Below, piece after piece: positions 24,133-33,688 of a stretch of DNA of 64,000 nucleotides. The notes under the pieces are model-generated. The model did not search any database and had not been told where the DNA came from. It was given only the letters and a program-made list of their open reading frames with translations. This DNA comes from Abyssibacter sp036156195 (GTDB lineage: Bacteria; Pseudomonadota; Gammaproteobacteria; Nevskiales; OUC007), in assembly GCA_036156195.1 (NCBI GenBank), contig JAYZUZ010000001.1:113763-177762 (forward strand), written 5' to 3'. Made by a program: the position numbers and the translations under genes. Numbering within the stretch: the first letter of the stretch is position 1; each line of letters opens with the position of its first letter.

Positions 24133-25848
24133 CTAGAAATCAAACAGGCTGGGCACCTGCTCGCGCATCGGGGTCAAGGGGTCTTCGCCGGCCGCCAGCG
24201 CCTGTTCCAGATGCTCGCGTTGCCAGCTCCCTTCAGGTGGCATGAGCTGCCCTGCCTTGCGGGTGCCTCGGTACCGATTGTAGTCGAGTGCGTCACGGAT
24301 GCTGTCAGTGTCCCGGATGCGCGCGAGTACATCGGCTTCGGTTGGCCCGGCCATGAAGTTCAGCCGTGCACTGGGGTTGTCGCGATGACAGGCGAAGCAG
24401 TACGTCTCAAAGGGCTTGAGCGCCGAATCAGCGGGCAGGTCCAGGGGTGGTTCTGCCTCGCTAATCGGTGCTGACAGCTCTTCGACGGGGAGGCCCCAGC
24501 GGTTGGGCAGCGCCTGAACGCCCAGGGCGGAGAGCAGTGCCAGGATGATGTCGGTGCGCCGGAAGGGCGTTTCGCCGAGATGCGCCTCCAGTTCGGGGGC
24601 CTGGACGGCGGCCAGAACCTCGTCCAGTGAGCCGGCCGCCTGCAATCGGCGGACGTCGTGCGCCGTCAACGCCTGCGACAAGGCATAGACGGCATCCAGG
24701 TCCTCAGGCTGAGACCAGCGCATGGGTGGGCGCCGCGTCAGCGGATCGAATTCGGCCGGCAAGGGCGGCAACGCGTCGAATTCTTCCAGCTTTCCATCGT
24801 CCGACGTTGCTGTTGGGCCGCCGCTGCGGCCAAAGACGATGCGCTTGATTCCCGCGAACCAGCCGCCCTGGTAGAGGTCATCCTCCAACGGGTTACGGTT
24901 CTGCAGGTCGTTGTCCGGAACTTCAAATCCCCGCTCGGGCCAGTTTGTGCGGAACTGGGCGACCAGGGCCTGGGCGTCGTGCGGTGTGAAGCTGCCAGGC
25001 GCCAGGGCAAAGCGCAGGGCTTGCTGGAGCAAATCCCGTCGGCAGGCCATGCCAGCGTTGCCGGCGCCGCAACCATCTAGCCAGATGCGCTGCGCCAGCG
25101 GCACCATGTTGGCGATGTCGGTTGCGTTGTCGATGGCTTCCGGTGCGGCCAGGCGGACTTGAACCGGCGCCCCGCGCAGCTGTCTGGCATCGGGGTGTGC
25201 TGCACGGATGCCCTCGGCGATGGTGGGCGTTGCATTGGTCTCTTCCCAGGGGCGCACGGGGAAGATGGCGGAAGCATTCTGATGGCAGGTCAGGCAGACG
25301 TTGCGCTTGGCGTAGACGATGCGCGGGGTGCAGCCCGCGCAGTAGTCCTGCACCAGCTGAAATTCATAGCGCCCCGCGGCCTCGTTGTACGACAGCACCT
25401 CGATCTCGTCGGCGGCATCCACAAACCCGAGGAACAGGCGGCCCTTGATCGGCGGCGTCAGCGCAGCGCCCGCCGGGGGTGTGATATCCGCCGACAGCAC
25501 CACCCGCGGGTCAGCGAAAGACGAGCGTCCCTTCTGCAGGGAGCGTCCGTGGGGGATGAGCACCGTCGACGGCCGACGACCGCTGGCGTCCATCTGCGCA
25601 ATCCACTCGACGATGGACTCGAAGGGATAGGGCAGCGCGCCGTTTTGCGCGACCAGTTGGTCGAACAGCGAACGCGTGCCGGGCGGGGGTAGGTCCGAGT
25701 CCGGGATAACCCGCGCCGACAAGCTGTCCGGGTCGTACAGTGGGGGTAGCCGCTCGGCCAGTGCATCAACCCCGTTATCCGGTGGCGCCTGGCCCCCGCA
25801 GCTTGTGCAGGCCAGGACGATCAGACCGGCCAGAAGTGCGACTCTCAT
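24133..25848 (-). CDS. Diheme c-type cytochrome lipoprotein
   Basis: 571 residues. Signal peptide with a lipobox-like VLAC (Cys14) and a second Cys17. Two heme-c sites: CLTCH (185-189), preceded by CAGC (170-173), and CFACH (484-488) in a C-terminal c-type domain. Residues 480-560 look like a planctomycete-type cytochrome (YCFACHRDNPSARLNFM). No full-length family is recognised. The ATG at 25848 is chosen for the signal peptide; an upstream extension would overlap the preceding gene. Middle gene of the operon, 65 bases after the RoxA-like gene; likely membrane-anchored in the periplasm or outer membrane. Confidence 0.8.
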   Translation of the reverse strand: MRVALLAGLIVLACTSCGGQAPPDNGVDALAERLPPLYDPDSLSARVIPDSDLPPPGTRSLFDQLVAQNGALPYPFESIVEWIAQMDASGRRPSTVLIPHGRSLQKGRSSFADPRVVLSADITPPAGAALTPPIKGRLFLGFVDAADEIEVLSYNEAAGRYEFQLVQDYCAGCTPRIVYAKRNVCLTCHQNASAIFPVRPWEETNATPTIAEGIRAAHPDARQLRGAPVQVRLAAPEAIDNATDIANMVPLAQRIWLDGCGAGNAGMACRRDLLQQALRFALAPGSFTPHDAQALVAQFRTNWPERGFEVPDNDLQNRNPLEDDLYQGGWFAGIKRIVFGRSGGPTATSDDGKLEEFDALPPLPAEFDPLTRRPPMRWSQPEDLDAVYALSQALTAHDVRRLQAAGSLDEVLAAVQAPELEAHLGETPFRRTDIILALLSALGVQALPNRWGLPVEELSAPISEAEPPLDLPADSALKPFETYCFACHRDNPSARLNFMAGPTEADVLARIRDTDSIRDALDYNRYRGTRKAGQLMPPEGSWQREHLEQALAAGEDPLTPMREQVPSLFDF

Positions 25849-25913
25849 GGCGAGAAGTGTGCGATGTTCATCACCGCCCTGCCGCGCGTGTTCAACGCGG
25901 CAGGGCGCGTGCC

Positions 25914-28313
25914 TCACATCAGCTTGAGGAATTCGGTGAGTGCAGCCTTGTCTTCGGCAGACAGGTCCACACCGAATTGGTGACCCTTGTTCTCGATCAG
26001 GTCGTCACACTTCTGGAACAAGGGCTTGTGCGGGTCGGAGCTCGCGAAGTAGGCGACCGGCGTACCCTCCTTGACGGGGAGCTTGATTAAACCCTGGCCA
26101 TCTTCCCGGGGTGCAACCTTAATGTCCGTTGTGGTGCCGGTGATCTTCTGCGGGCGGTGCGGTTCGTCATTCGGATCGTCTGACATCAGCAGGCGCGTCA
26201 TCGCGATTTCGTACTGGGCAATACGGCCGGCCACGGTGTAGTCGATCCCGCCGTCTTCCAGGTAGGTCAGCTCGCCCACCGAGTTGTTGTGCAGGAAGGG
26301 GGCAATGGCCCAGACATTGATCAGCGAGATGTTGCGGTAGTACCCGGCACCGTCGTCCGCAAAGGTCTCGCCCGGTTCGGCGGGGCCGCCAATCGTCTTG
26401 GTCCCCACGGCCTTGCCGCCCAGCAGGGGCACCATGCGGTTGACCTTCTTGGGCTCAGAGCCGGGCGAGGGGCGCTGGCGGTAGGTTTCCGAGGCGAATT
26501 CTTCCCAGATATGCCCGGTGGAATGATTGTCATGGCGGGCGCGGCAACTGTTGACGCCGACGACGTTGTACGGTGTCGGCTCGTCATTGCCGAGCCAGTC
26601 CTGGCCGAAGACGCCGTTCTCGGCAAACTGGCGTGGACGCCACTCGCCATCCGCCGTTTCGACCAGGTGCTGCTGGCGGAATGTTTCGGATGTCAGCTGT
26701 TCCTCGGTGAATTCGTGCTGCCAGAATTCCTCCGCTCCGAAGACGTGGCCTTCGTAATAGCGTTCCAGGGCATCCGGGTCACCGACGATGGCCTGCGGAG
26801 GCACTTTCGTGGAATGGCACTGGGCGCAGTTGCGGGCGTAGACCTTGCGTCCCTGGGGCACCTGCTCGAGATCGATGAAGCGACTGCCGGGCGTGCCGTC
26901 CACATCCGTGGCGTTGAGCAGATAGGTGGGGCCGCCGGTGAGGAGATAGGCCGCCAGATCGTCCATCTTGGCATCGGCGTAGTTCCAGGCATCGCAATCT
27001 ATGGCGCATTGCTGGATCGACATGGGCTTCTGCGTGGACCCGTCGCCGAAGAAGTCACCGGGAACCGGGAAGTTCGGTACCCAGCATTCCTCGGTACACA
27101 TGCCGATGTTGATGTACACACGCAGCAGTGCCAATCGGTCACCGACGGAGTCCTCGCCTCCCTTGAGCACATGCTGTGTGGGGGCGGTGCTGATCTCGCC
27201 GGTGATCGGATGCTTCATCTCGTGCTGAAAAATGCGCTTGTTGATGAAGTCGGTGATGTTGTTCTGCGTGCCCGGGTTGTGCTGGAAATCATTGGGGTTG
27301 AGCGAGGTGTCCACCGTGCCGGCACGTGCCGAACCCACGGCCTGCACTGCGAAATGGTCGCGAGGCACCGCCGACAGAAAGGCCGCATGGGGCTGGTTCA
27401 CGTACTGGTTGCCGATCAAGCCCATGAGATTTTCCCATTCGGGCTCGTTCGGGTCGGCCGGTGGATTGGTCGGATCAAAGGCCACATGGCATTGGGTGCA
27501 GGCATGGCCGATCATGAAACGCTTTTGCGACGCCATCTCACCGTCTTCATAGGGTGCGGTGCGCGGGTCGTACACCACATTGCCGTCGGCATCGAGCGTC
27601 GGGTCGCGGAAGTATTTGCGATAACCGACCACGCCGGATGATTTTGGATCGGCGCAGTCATCCAGCCAGTAGGTGGAGGCGTCACCCTGCTTGCAGTCGG
27701 GGTCGTTGATCAGGCCCCACTTGGTGTAGCGGTAGGGCCGATGCTTGGTGTGCATCCACTCGGCGTAGTGCATGTTCTCCTGGCCGATGGTGCGGGCCAG
27801 GTGGATGTCATTGAGGTCCTGGTTGCCGAAGGTGCCCTTGAACCACACGTCCCGGCCGCGGCGTACCGATTCGCGCAGTCGCTGGGCCTTGGCAGGGTCC
27901 TCGGCTTCCACTTCCTTGAACAGCGCGCCGGCAATCCGGCAGCCCTCGGCGTCATAGCGGGTGGGCTGGGGTTGGTCGCAGGGGGGCGGGGGCGCCTGGG
28001 GTATCGGCGCAATGTCCCAGGTGATGGGGCCGTTACGTTCGTGGGTGTCAGGGCCCGTGCCTTCGTGCCAGATCTTCTTGGCGGCCAGCGTGTTGTAAAA
28101 ATTGTCCTCGTACCACTGCGGGTCGGCCAATACCTTGGGGGCGCCTTCGTAGACACCCATCGGGAACCCCTTGGCCGCCAGGTCTTCGGGCGTGGGGCTG
28201 CGCAAGGTGCGCGTAAACGGGTCGTCCTTGACGGGATACGTGGACTGGGCAGCCTGCGCGGACAAGCAGCAACAGGCGAGGATGGCGGCGGCGGCCGTCG
28301 TGATTATTTTCAT
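25914..28313 (-). CDS. RoxA-like diheme c-type cytochrome, peroxidase/dioxygenase superfamily
   Basis: 799 residues. Signal peptide MKIITTAAAAILACCCLSAQA, with GGGGGA before the ATG at 28313. Two heme-c sites: CTQCH (272-276) and CAQCH (496-500). Near 661-680 is NISLINVWAIAPFLHNNSVG, matching the conserved LNGIWATAPYLHNGSV-type block of the MauG/cytochrome c peroxidase/RoxA superfamily. RoxA proteins are rubber oxygenases; others in the group are peroxidases. The length exceeds RoxA (about 680). Two further cytochromes follow in the operon. Substrate unknown: RoxA-type dioxygenase or a peroxidase are both possible. Confidence 0.82.
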   Translation of the reverse strand: MKIITTAAAAILACCCLSAQAAQSTYPVKDDPFTRTLRSPTPEDLAAKGFPMGVYEGAPKVLADPQWYEDNFYNTLAAKKIWHEGTGPDTHERNGPITWDIAPIPQAPPPPCDQPQPTRYDAEGCRIAGALFKEVEAEDPAKAQRLRESVRRGRDVWFKGTFGNQDLNDIHLARTIGQENMHYAEWMHTKHRPYRYTKWGLINDPDCKQGDASTYWLDDCADPKSSGVVGYRKYFRDPTLDADGNVVYDPRTAPYEDGEMASQKRFMIGHACTQCHVAFDPTNPPADPNEPEWENLMGLIGNQYVNQPHAAFLSAVPRDHFAVQAVGSARAGTVDTSLNPNDFQHNPGTQNNITDFINKRIFQHEMKHPITGEISTAPTQHVLKGGEDSVGDRLALLRVYINIGMCTEECWVPNFPVPGDFFGDGSTQKPMSIQQCAIDCDAWNYADAKMDDLAAYLLTGGPTYLLNATDVDGTPGSRFIDLEQVPQGRKVYARNCAQCHSTKVPPQAIVGDPDALERYYEGHVFGAEEFWQHEFTEEQLTSETFRQQHLVETADGEWRPRQFAENGVFGQDWLGNDEPTPYNVVGVNSCRARHDNHSTGHIWEEFASETYRQRPSPGSEPKKVNRMVPLLGGKAVGTKTIGGPAEPGETFADDGAGYYRNISLINVWAIAPFLHNNSVGELTYLEDGGIDYTVAGRIAQYEIAMTRLLMSDDPNDEPHRPQKITGTTTDIKVAPREDGQGLIKLPVKEGTPVAYFASSDPHKPLFQKCDDLIENKGHQFGVDLSAEDKAALTEFLKLM

Positions 28314-28447
28314 GTGATTTCCCCCGATGACCGCTGCATGGTACGTGACGCCCACGGTCGTTCAATTAATCAACCTATCTGTACAGCGCGACCCCCTCCG
28401 GCCGTGCAGGTTTGCCGCCGCGTGACGAGCCGGCGAGAATGCGCGCC

Positions 28448-30067
28448 ATGCTCTCACCACTACAATGGCGCCGCCTCTGGCAGATTCGGCGCGTTTACCA
28501 TCGTTACGGGCTGGCCGAGGCGCTGGGGCGTCCAGTGCGACGAAGCTTTTCTGAACCCATCGGGGTGCGCCTGCGCAAGGCGCTGGAGGAGCTGGGGCCT
28601 GTTTTCGTGAAATTCGGACAGGCCCTGTCCACGCGGCCGGATATTCTGCCGCCGGAGCTGGCCTCCGAACTGTCCAAGTTGCAGGACCAGGTTCCTCCGT
28701 TTCCAGGGGCGGAAGCGCGCGCCCTGGTCGAGGCTGCGATCGGCAAACCGATCGGCCAGGCCTTCGCCATGTTCGACGACAAGCCGCTGGCGTCAGCATC
28801 GATTGCCCAGGTGCACGCGGCGCGCTTGCCTGGCGAGGACGGTCAGCCCGGCTTCGATGTGGTGGTCAAAGTGGTCCGGCCAGGGATCGAGACGCAGATT
28901 CGTCGCGACGTCGAACTGCTACACGGGCTGGCGCAAATGGCGGAGTGGTTCTCGCCACTGGCTCCGAGGCTACGGCCTAAGGAAGTCGTTGCCGAGTACG
29001 AAAAAGTCATCTTTGACGAACTCGACCTGCTCCGTGAGGCCGCCAATGCCAGTCAGCTGAGGCGCAATTGGCTGGGCAGCGAGATGATCTACCACCCGTT
29101 GGTGGTCTGGGATCTTTGTCGGCCGAATGTCATGGTCATGGAGCGGCTAAACGGCTTGCCCGTGGATGAGGTGGCCGAACTGCGCCGCCGCAACGTCAAC
29201 ATTCAGTTGCTCGCGGAGCGCGGCGTGGAAATTTTCTTCCGCGAGGTGTTCTTCTTCAATTTCTTCCACGCGGACATGCACCCCGGCAATGTCTTTGTCG
29301 ATCCCAGTGATCCGGACAATCCGCGGTGGCTGGCCTTGGATTTCGGGATTGTGGGTTCGCTGACGCCGGAAGATCAGCGCTATCTGGCTGAGAACTTTGT
29401 CGCGTTCTTCGACCAGGACTATCGCAGAGTGGCTGAGCTGCATGTGGAATCCGGTTGGGTGCCACGTACGACGCGGGTCGACGAGTTTGAGGGCGCGATT
29501 CGCTCGGTGTGCGAGCCCATATTCAACCGCCCGCTCAGTGAGTTGTCGTTCGGGGTGTTTCTGCTGCGCTTGTTCGAGGTCGCGCGGCGATTCGACATGC
29601 AGGTTCAGCCGCAATTGGTGCTTCTGCAGAAAACGATTCTGCAGGTCGAGGGACTCGGCCGGCAGCTCTACCCTGATCTGGATCTGTGGAAGACCGCCAA
29701 GCCGCTGATGACGGAGTGGATGCAGGAACGCTTGAGTCCGAAGCGGGCCATGGCCGAGTTGCGTCGCCACGGTCCGCAACTGGTGGAGTCGTTGCCCGGA
29801 CTGCTTGCCCGGCTGGGTACGGAGCAGGCACGTGGCGGCACAGTGTCACGGGATGAACTGGAACAGAGCCTGCAGGTGCTGGTCCGGGAGCAGCGACGCA
29901 ATCGTCGCGTCACCATCGGAGCCACGCTGATGCTGGGCGCGCTCATCGTGTTCGGACTGGATGGCTACCGCCCCGTCATCTGGAACGGCGTGCCTTCGAT
30001 TAGTTGGCTGCTCGCAGGGTGCGGAATGGCATTGTGGCTTTCGGCTCGCCGCCGAGGCGGAGGCTGA
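28448..30067 (+). CDS. ubiB: Ubiquinone biosynthesis regulatory ATPase/kinase-like UbiB
   Basis: 539 residues, ABC1/UbiB atypical kinase family, needed for ubiquinone synthesis. Seen: the KxGQ motif FVKFGQALSTRPDILP, the alanine-rich loop ASASIAQVHAA, FHADMHPGNVFV (catalytic loop) and LALDFGIVGSL (DFG). Two C-terminal hydrophobic helices (residues ~500-535) anchor it to the membrane. The ATG at 28448 (MLSPLQWRRLWQIRRVYHRYGL, in part) aligns with the usual N-terminus; two in-frame ATGs lie 9 and 36 bases upstream. The end overlaps the convergent yibQ by 68 bases. Confidence 0.94.
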   Translation: MLSPLQWRRLWQIRRVYHRYGLAEALGRPVRRSFSEPIGVRLRKALEELGPVFVKFGQALSTRPDILPPELASELSKLQDQVPPFPGAEARALVEAAIGKPIGQAFAMFDDKPLASASIAQVHAARLPGEDGQPGFDVVVKVVRPGIETQIRRDVELLHGLAQMAEWFSPLAPRLRPKEVVAEYEKVIFDELDLLREAANASQLRRNWLGSEMIYHPLVVWDLCRPNVMVMERLNGLPVDEVAELRRRNVNIQLLAERGVEIFFREVFFFNFFHADMHPGNVFVDPSDPDNPRWLALDFGIVGSLTPEDQRYLAENFVAFFDQDYRRVAELHVESGWVPRTTRVDEFEGAIRSVCEPIFNRPLSELSFGVFLLRLFEVARRFDMQVQPQLVLLQKTILQVEGLGRQLYPDLDLWKTAKPLMTEWMQERLSPKRAMAELRRHGPQLVESLPGLLARLGTEQARGGTVSRDELEQSLQVLVREQRRNRRVTIGATLMLGALIVFGLDGYRPVIWNGVPSISWLLAGCGMALWLSARRRGGG

Positions 30068-30836
30068 CCCGCCAGGTCTGGTCGCTGCGTTGTGCCGTGC
30101 GCAGTTGAATCAGACTGCCGACCGGTACCAAGTCAATGCCGCGCGAAGCCAATTCGGGCAGGCGGGCTTCCAGCACCGCCAGCGTTTCGCTGTAGGGATG
30201 ACCAATCGCGAGTGCGGTTCCATGGCGTTCTGCCAGGCGGACCAGGCGGTCGAATTCGGCCTCGATGGCTGGACGGCTGCGGACATGATCCAGAAACACA
30301 TTGCGCCGGGTGCTGGGGATGAGTGCTGCGCGCGCGCTGCGTAGCGCCACGCTGCGGGGCGTGGTCATGCTGTCCACGAAATAAAGATGCGGGTACGCAT
30401 CCATCGCATCCATAAGCCAGCGCATATGGGTGGTCTGTTCTGTGAGCAAGCTGCCTTGGTGGTTGTTGACGCCGACGACATGCGGAATGTCACGCATGGC
30501 CGTATGCAACATTTGCTGCACATCGTTGGCAGTGCTGTGGGTGGTCAGCGTGGTCGGGTGTGCCCGCGCACCGCTATGCGGCTCCATGGGCAGGTGCAGC
30601 ATGACTTCCTTGCCTGCAGCGTGAGCCTGTCGAGCCTGAATGGGCGAGTGGGGCGCGTCCGGGATAAATGCGCAAGCGACGGGGCCGGGCAGGTCGAGAA
30701 CCCGCTGGCCTGAGCGCTGACCGTAACCCAGGTCATCGATGATGATGGCAATCTGTGGTCGTGCCTGCGCTGCGGCTGATGCCACGATCAGCAGGCAGCC
30801 CAGGCCCCATGCCGTGATGTCCCCGAATCCCTTCAC
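30000..30836 (-). CDS. yibQ: Divergent polysaccharide deacetylase family protein YibQ
   Basis: 278 residues with a signal peptide (ending AAAQA). The core matches DUF610/YibQ: IAIIIDDLGYGQ, AFIPDAPHS, EVMLHLPMEPH, GVNNHQGSLLT and FVDSMTTPRSVA. Catalytic-type Asp-Asp and histidines are present; enzymatic activity of the family is not established. The start is GTG at 30836 with a weak ribosome site. It follows ctpA and envC on the same strand, the arrangement seen in pseudomonads, so a cell-envelope role is likely. Confidence 0.9.
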   Translation of the reverse strand: MKGFGDITAWGLGCLLIVASAAAQARPQIAIIIDDLGYGQRSGQRVLDLPGPVACAFIPDAPHSPIQARQAHAAGKEVMLHLPMEPHSGARAHPTTLTTHSTANDVQQMLHTAMRDIPHVVGVNNHQGSLLTEQTTHMRWLMDAMDAYPHLYFVDSMTTPRSVALRSARAALIPSTRRNVFLDHVRSRPAIEAEFDRLVRLAERHGTALAIGHPYSETLAVLEARLPELASRGIDLVPVGSLIQLRTAQRSDQTWRVSLRLGGEPKATMPFRTLRAAN

Positions 30837-30940
30837 CTGACACCGTTCCCGTCTTGCACGCGGTCATCCCCATGAGCCGCGTATCCCCGAATGGACCATG
30901 GCCCGGGGTCGATGCCCCGAGCCATGCAGTTCGCCGTGTA

Positions 30941-32245
30941 TTAGCGCCGTGCCTGTTCCAGGATCGACAAACCTTTGAGGATGTTCAACGCCTCGAACAG
31001 GCCGAAATCATTCTCGGCCAGGTTCGGGTCGGACTCAATGGCGTTGTCATCGACGGTGTCCTCGGCGTCCTGATCATTGTCCAGGCGCCCGGCCAGGTCG
31101 GCTTCGGTAATGGCTCGTGGCCCGTCGCGCTTTTCGACGGTGACGCGCTCCAGCACGATGTCAGGGTTGATCCCCTCGGCCTGGATGGAGCGTCCAGACG
31201 GCGTGTAATAACGGGCGGTGGTCAGCTTGATCGCGGCATCGTTCTTGAGCGGGACAATCGTCTGCACCGAGCCCTTGCCAAAGGTCTTGGCGCCGACGAG
31301 CACTGCGCGATGATGGTCTTGCAGCGCGCCGGCCACGATCTCAGATGCTGAGGCTGAGGCCTCGTTGATCAGCACAACCACCGGGGCGCCGTCGAGCAGG
31401 TCGCCCGGTGTGGCGTTGAAAATCCGGTTGGCCTGATCACTGCGCCCCTTGATCGAGACGATCTTGCCCTTGCCAAGAAAGGCGTCAGAGACGTCAACCG
31501 CAGCATTGAGGACCCCGCCGGGATTGGTGCGCAAATCCAGCACCAGGCCACGCAGGGCGCCATCATTGCGTTCGCGCAGCTTTTGCAGCTCCTCTTCCAG
31601 CAGGCGGCCGGTGCCACCGGTGAACGTGGAGATGCGCAGGTAGCCGTAGCCGGGTTCGAGCATGCGCGAACGGACGCTGCGCACTTCGATGATGTCCCGG
31701 ACAATGTCGATTTCCAGCGGCTGCGGCTCGCCTTCGCGAACGACCTCGAGGGTGACCTTGGTGCCCGGTTCGCCGCGCATGAGGCGCACCGATTCGGTCA
31801 ACGTCAGACCCTTCACCGGCTTTTCGTTCACCTTGATGATCAGGTCCCCGGCTTCCACGCCTGCGCGCTGTGCGGGGGTGTCGTCGATGGGGGCAATGAC
31901 GCGGACAAACCCGTTTTGGCCCTGGACCTCGATGCCCAGGCCGCCGAACTTGCCTGAGGTGGAAACGGTGATGTCCTTGAACTCGTCGGCATCGAGGTAG
32001 GCCGAGTGCGGGTCCAGTCCGGACAGCATCCCGCGAATGGCCGACTCCAGCAGCGTGTCGTCATCGACTTGCTCGACGTAGTCCTGTTGGACCCGGTTGA
32101 GGATTTCGACGAAAGTCTGCAGTTCCGATAATGGCAGTTCGGAAGCGGTTTCGCGGCCTGCGGACACGCCTTGGGACAGCGTGAGCAGCACACCCAGCGC
32201 GGCGCCTGTGCTGAGCAGCAGCGCGGCTTTAACGGGGTTGGTCAT
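30941..32245 (-). CDS. ctpA: S41 carboxyl-terminal processing protease
   Basis: 434 residues. Signal anchor (AALLLSTGAALGVLLTL), a PDZ domain at about 90-170 (GLGIEVQGQNGFVRVIAPID), and a peptidase domain with Ser in NEASASASEIVAGALQDH and Lys in GAKTFGKGSVQTIVP: the Ser-Lys dyad of tail-specific proteases. In pseudomonads CtpA degrades peptidoglycan hydrolases with its lipoprotein partner LbcA, which is not in this window. GGAGAA lies before the ATG. It lies downstream of envC and upstream of yibQ. Confidence 0.95.
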   Translation of the reverse strand: MTNPVKAALLLSTGAALGVLLTLSQGVSAGRETASELPLSELQTFVEILNRVQQDYVEQVDDDTLLESAIRGMLSGLDPHSAYLDADEFKDITVSTSGKFGGLGIEVQGQNGFVRVIAPIDDTPAQRAGVEAGDLIIKVNEKPVKGLTLTESVRLMRGEPGTKVTLEVVREGEPQPLEIDIVRDIIEVRSVRSRMLEPGYGYLRISTFTGGTGRLLEEELQKLRERNDGALRGLVLDLRTNPGGVLNAAVDVSDAFLGKGKIVSIKGRSDQANRIFNATPGDLLDGAPVVVLINEASASASEIVAGALQDHHRAVLVGAKTFGKGSVQTIVPLKNDAAIKLTTARYYTPSGRSIQAEGINPDIVLERVTVEKRDGPRAITEADLAGRLDNDQDAEDTVDDNAIESDPNLAENDFGLFEALNILKGLSILEQARR

Positions 32246-32449
32246 GATCTCAGTTCTCCGTGGACCGGGGTCTTATAGGTGGGCGGCCCGGCCATCTCCG
32301 CATGATAGTACAGGCCACCTGGGCGGCCGTCGTGTTGATGGAGCCGCTGATCAGGCAAGGCGTGTGCCCATTGGCCGGGGCAAGCCGGGTGTGGCAGAAG
32401 TCCGGCGGCCCGGCGCCTTGTCGATGTGACCACCGCGGGGGTGGCTTGT

Positions 32450-33661
32450 TCAACGGGCCGCGAGCCAGCGTATCGGGTCCACCGGCCGCTGACCCTTGCG
32501 AAGCTCGAAGTACAGCCCGGTTTCCCGGTGTCCGCCACTATTGCCTGCTGCGCCCACGGCCTCGCCGCGACGAATCCACTCACCGACCTGCACAAAGGCG
32601 GTCTGGTTATGTCCGTAAAGGGAATACCAGCCATCGTCATGTTCGAGGATGACCAGCACGCCGTAGCGATGCATCCACCCCACGTAGGCCACCCGGCCGC
32701 TGGCGACCGCCTGGACCGGCGTGCCTTCATCGGCTTCGATCCAGAGCCCTTTCCAGTGGATGTTGCCGGCTTTCGGCTGTCCGAAACCGGCGAGCAGTCG
32801 ACCGCGCACCGGCCAGTCCACCTGGCCGCGGCGTCGGGTGATGGGTTCGTCATCGTCCAGCACTAGCGGAATGTCGGCGAGCACATCTTTGAGGCTGGCC
32901 AGCAAATCGGTCAGCTGGGCTTCGTCGGCCTCTAGCTGGCGAACCTGGAGGACCGAATCCCTGATCTTCGCCTCCAGGTTTGAGACGGCTGTCTCGCGCT
33001 GGGCCCGCGTTGTTTCCAGTGCATCGAGCGACCGTTTGCGCTTGGCATACAGCGCTTCGAGGGATTGGATCTCGTCGGCCAATTTCGTTTCCAGCCCCCG
33101 GAAATGTCGGGCTGCTTGCGCAAAGGCCTGGATGCGCTCGCTGCGTGCCTTGGCCAGGTAGTCGTAGTAGGTCAGCACGCGTCCAATAGCGGCAGGATCT
33201 TCCTGGTTGAGCAGCAGCTTGGTGCGGCCTTGTCGGCCGATCTGATACGCGGCTCGAATCTGGTGTTTAAGTGCTTGGCGCTCTTGTTCCATATCACGCA
33301 GAGCATGATCGCGATCGCGCCGAGTGGTCTGCATGCGGCTCTGGTCGCGCTCGATATCGCGTTGCAGGGCGCGCATGGTTTGCGCGAGTTCGCCAATCTT
33401 CGTTTCGGTGGCTTCCAGCTCGCGGAAGAGTTGGCCCTTGCGCGATCGGTCGCGGTCCACTTCCTTTTTTAGGGCTTGTAGCCTGGCCCGGACCCGCTCC
33501 AGCTCTGCCGCATTCTGGGCCATGCGGTCATCGTCCTGGGCCCGACTGGTGGGCGTCGCAGGCAGGAGGACCGCAGCCAGTAGCAAGGCCGCCCACGCGT
33601 AACGGCGAGGGCGCGGCCTTCTACCCGGTGCGGGTGGGTGCGATAATCCTGTGCTTTGCAC
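32450..33661 (-). CDS. envC: Murein hydrolase activator EnvC
   Basis: 403 residues. Signal-like segment (RRYAWAALLLAAVLLPAT), then a long coiled coil (about 50-260, rich in Glu/Arg/Leu, e.g. LQALKKEVDRDRSRKGQ), then a LytM/M23 domain. In the LytM domain the metal ligands are lost (NIHWKGLWIEA and GLYFELR instead of HxxxD and HLHFE), which fits EnvC as a non-catalytic activator of amidases AmiA/AmiB. The start is inferred as GTG at 33661; no ATG is available before the signal segment, so it is tentative. Divergent from yibN, overlapping its upstream region. Confidence 0.92.
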   Translation of the reverse strand: MQSTGLSHPPAPGRRPRPRRYAWAALLLAAVLLPATPTSRAQDDDRMAQNAAELERVRARLQALKKEVDRDRSRKGQLFRELEATETKIGELAQTMRALQRDIERDQSRMQTTRRDRDHALRDMEQERQALKHQIRAAYQIGRQGRTKLLLNQEDPAAIGRVLTYYDYLAKARSERIQAFAQAARHFRGLETKLADEIQSLEALYAKRKRSLDALETTRAQRETAVSNLEAKIRDSVLQVRQLEADEAQLTDLLASLKDVLADIPLVLDDDEPITRRRGQVDWPVRGRLLAGFGQPKAGNIHWKGLWIEADEGTPVQAVASGRVAYVGWMHRYGVLVILEHDDGWYSLYGHNQTAFVQVGEWIRRGEAVGAAGNSGGHRETGLYFELRKGQRPVDPIRWLAAR

Positions 33662-33688
33662 GCAAGCGGTTTCCGAAAAAACGAACGT

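Noticed and set aside
26289..27641. 450-residue open frame antisense to the RoxA-like gene
   Set aside because: Same effect of high-GC third positions; composition is low-complexity Gly/Ala/Val without domain signatures.
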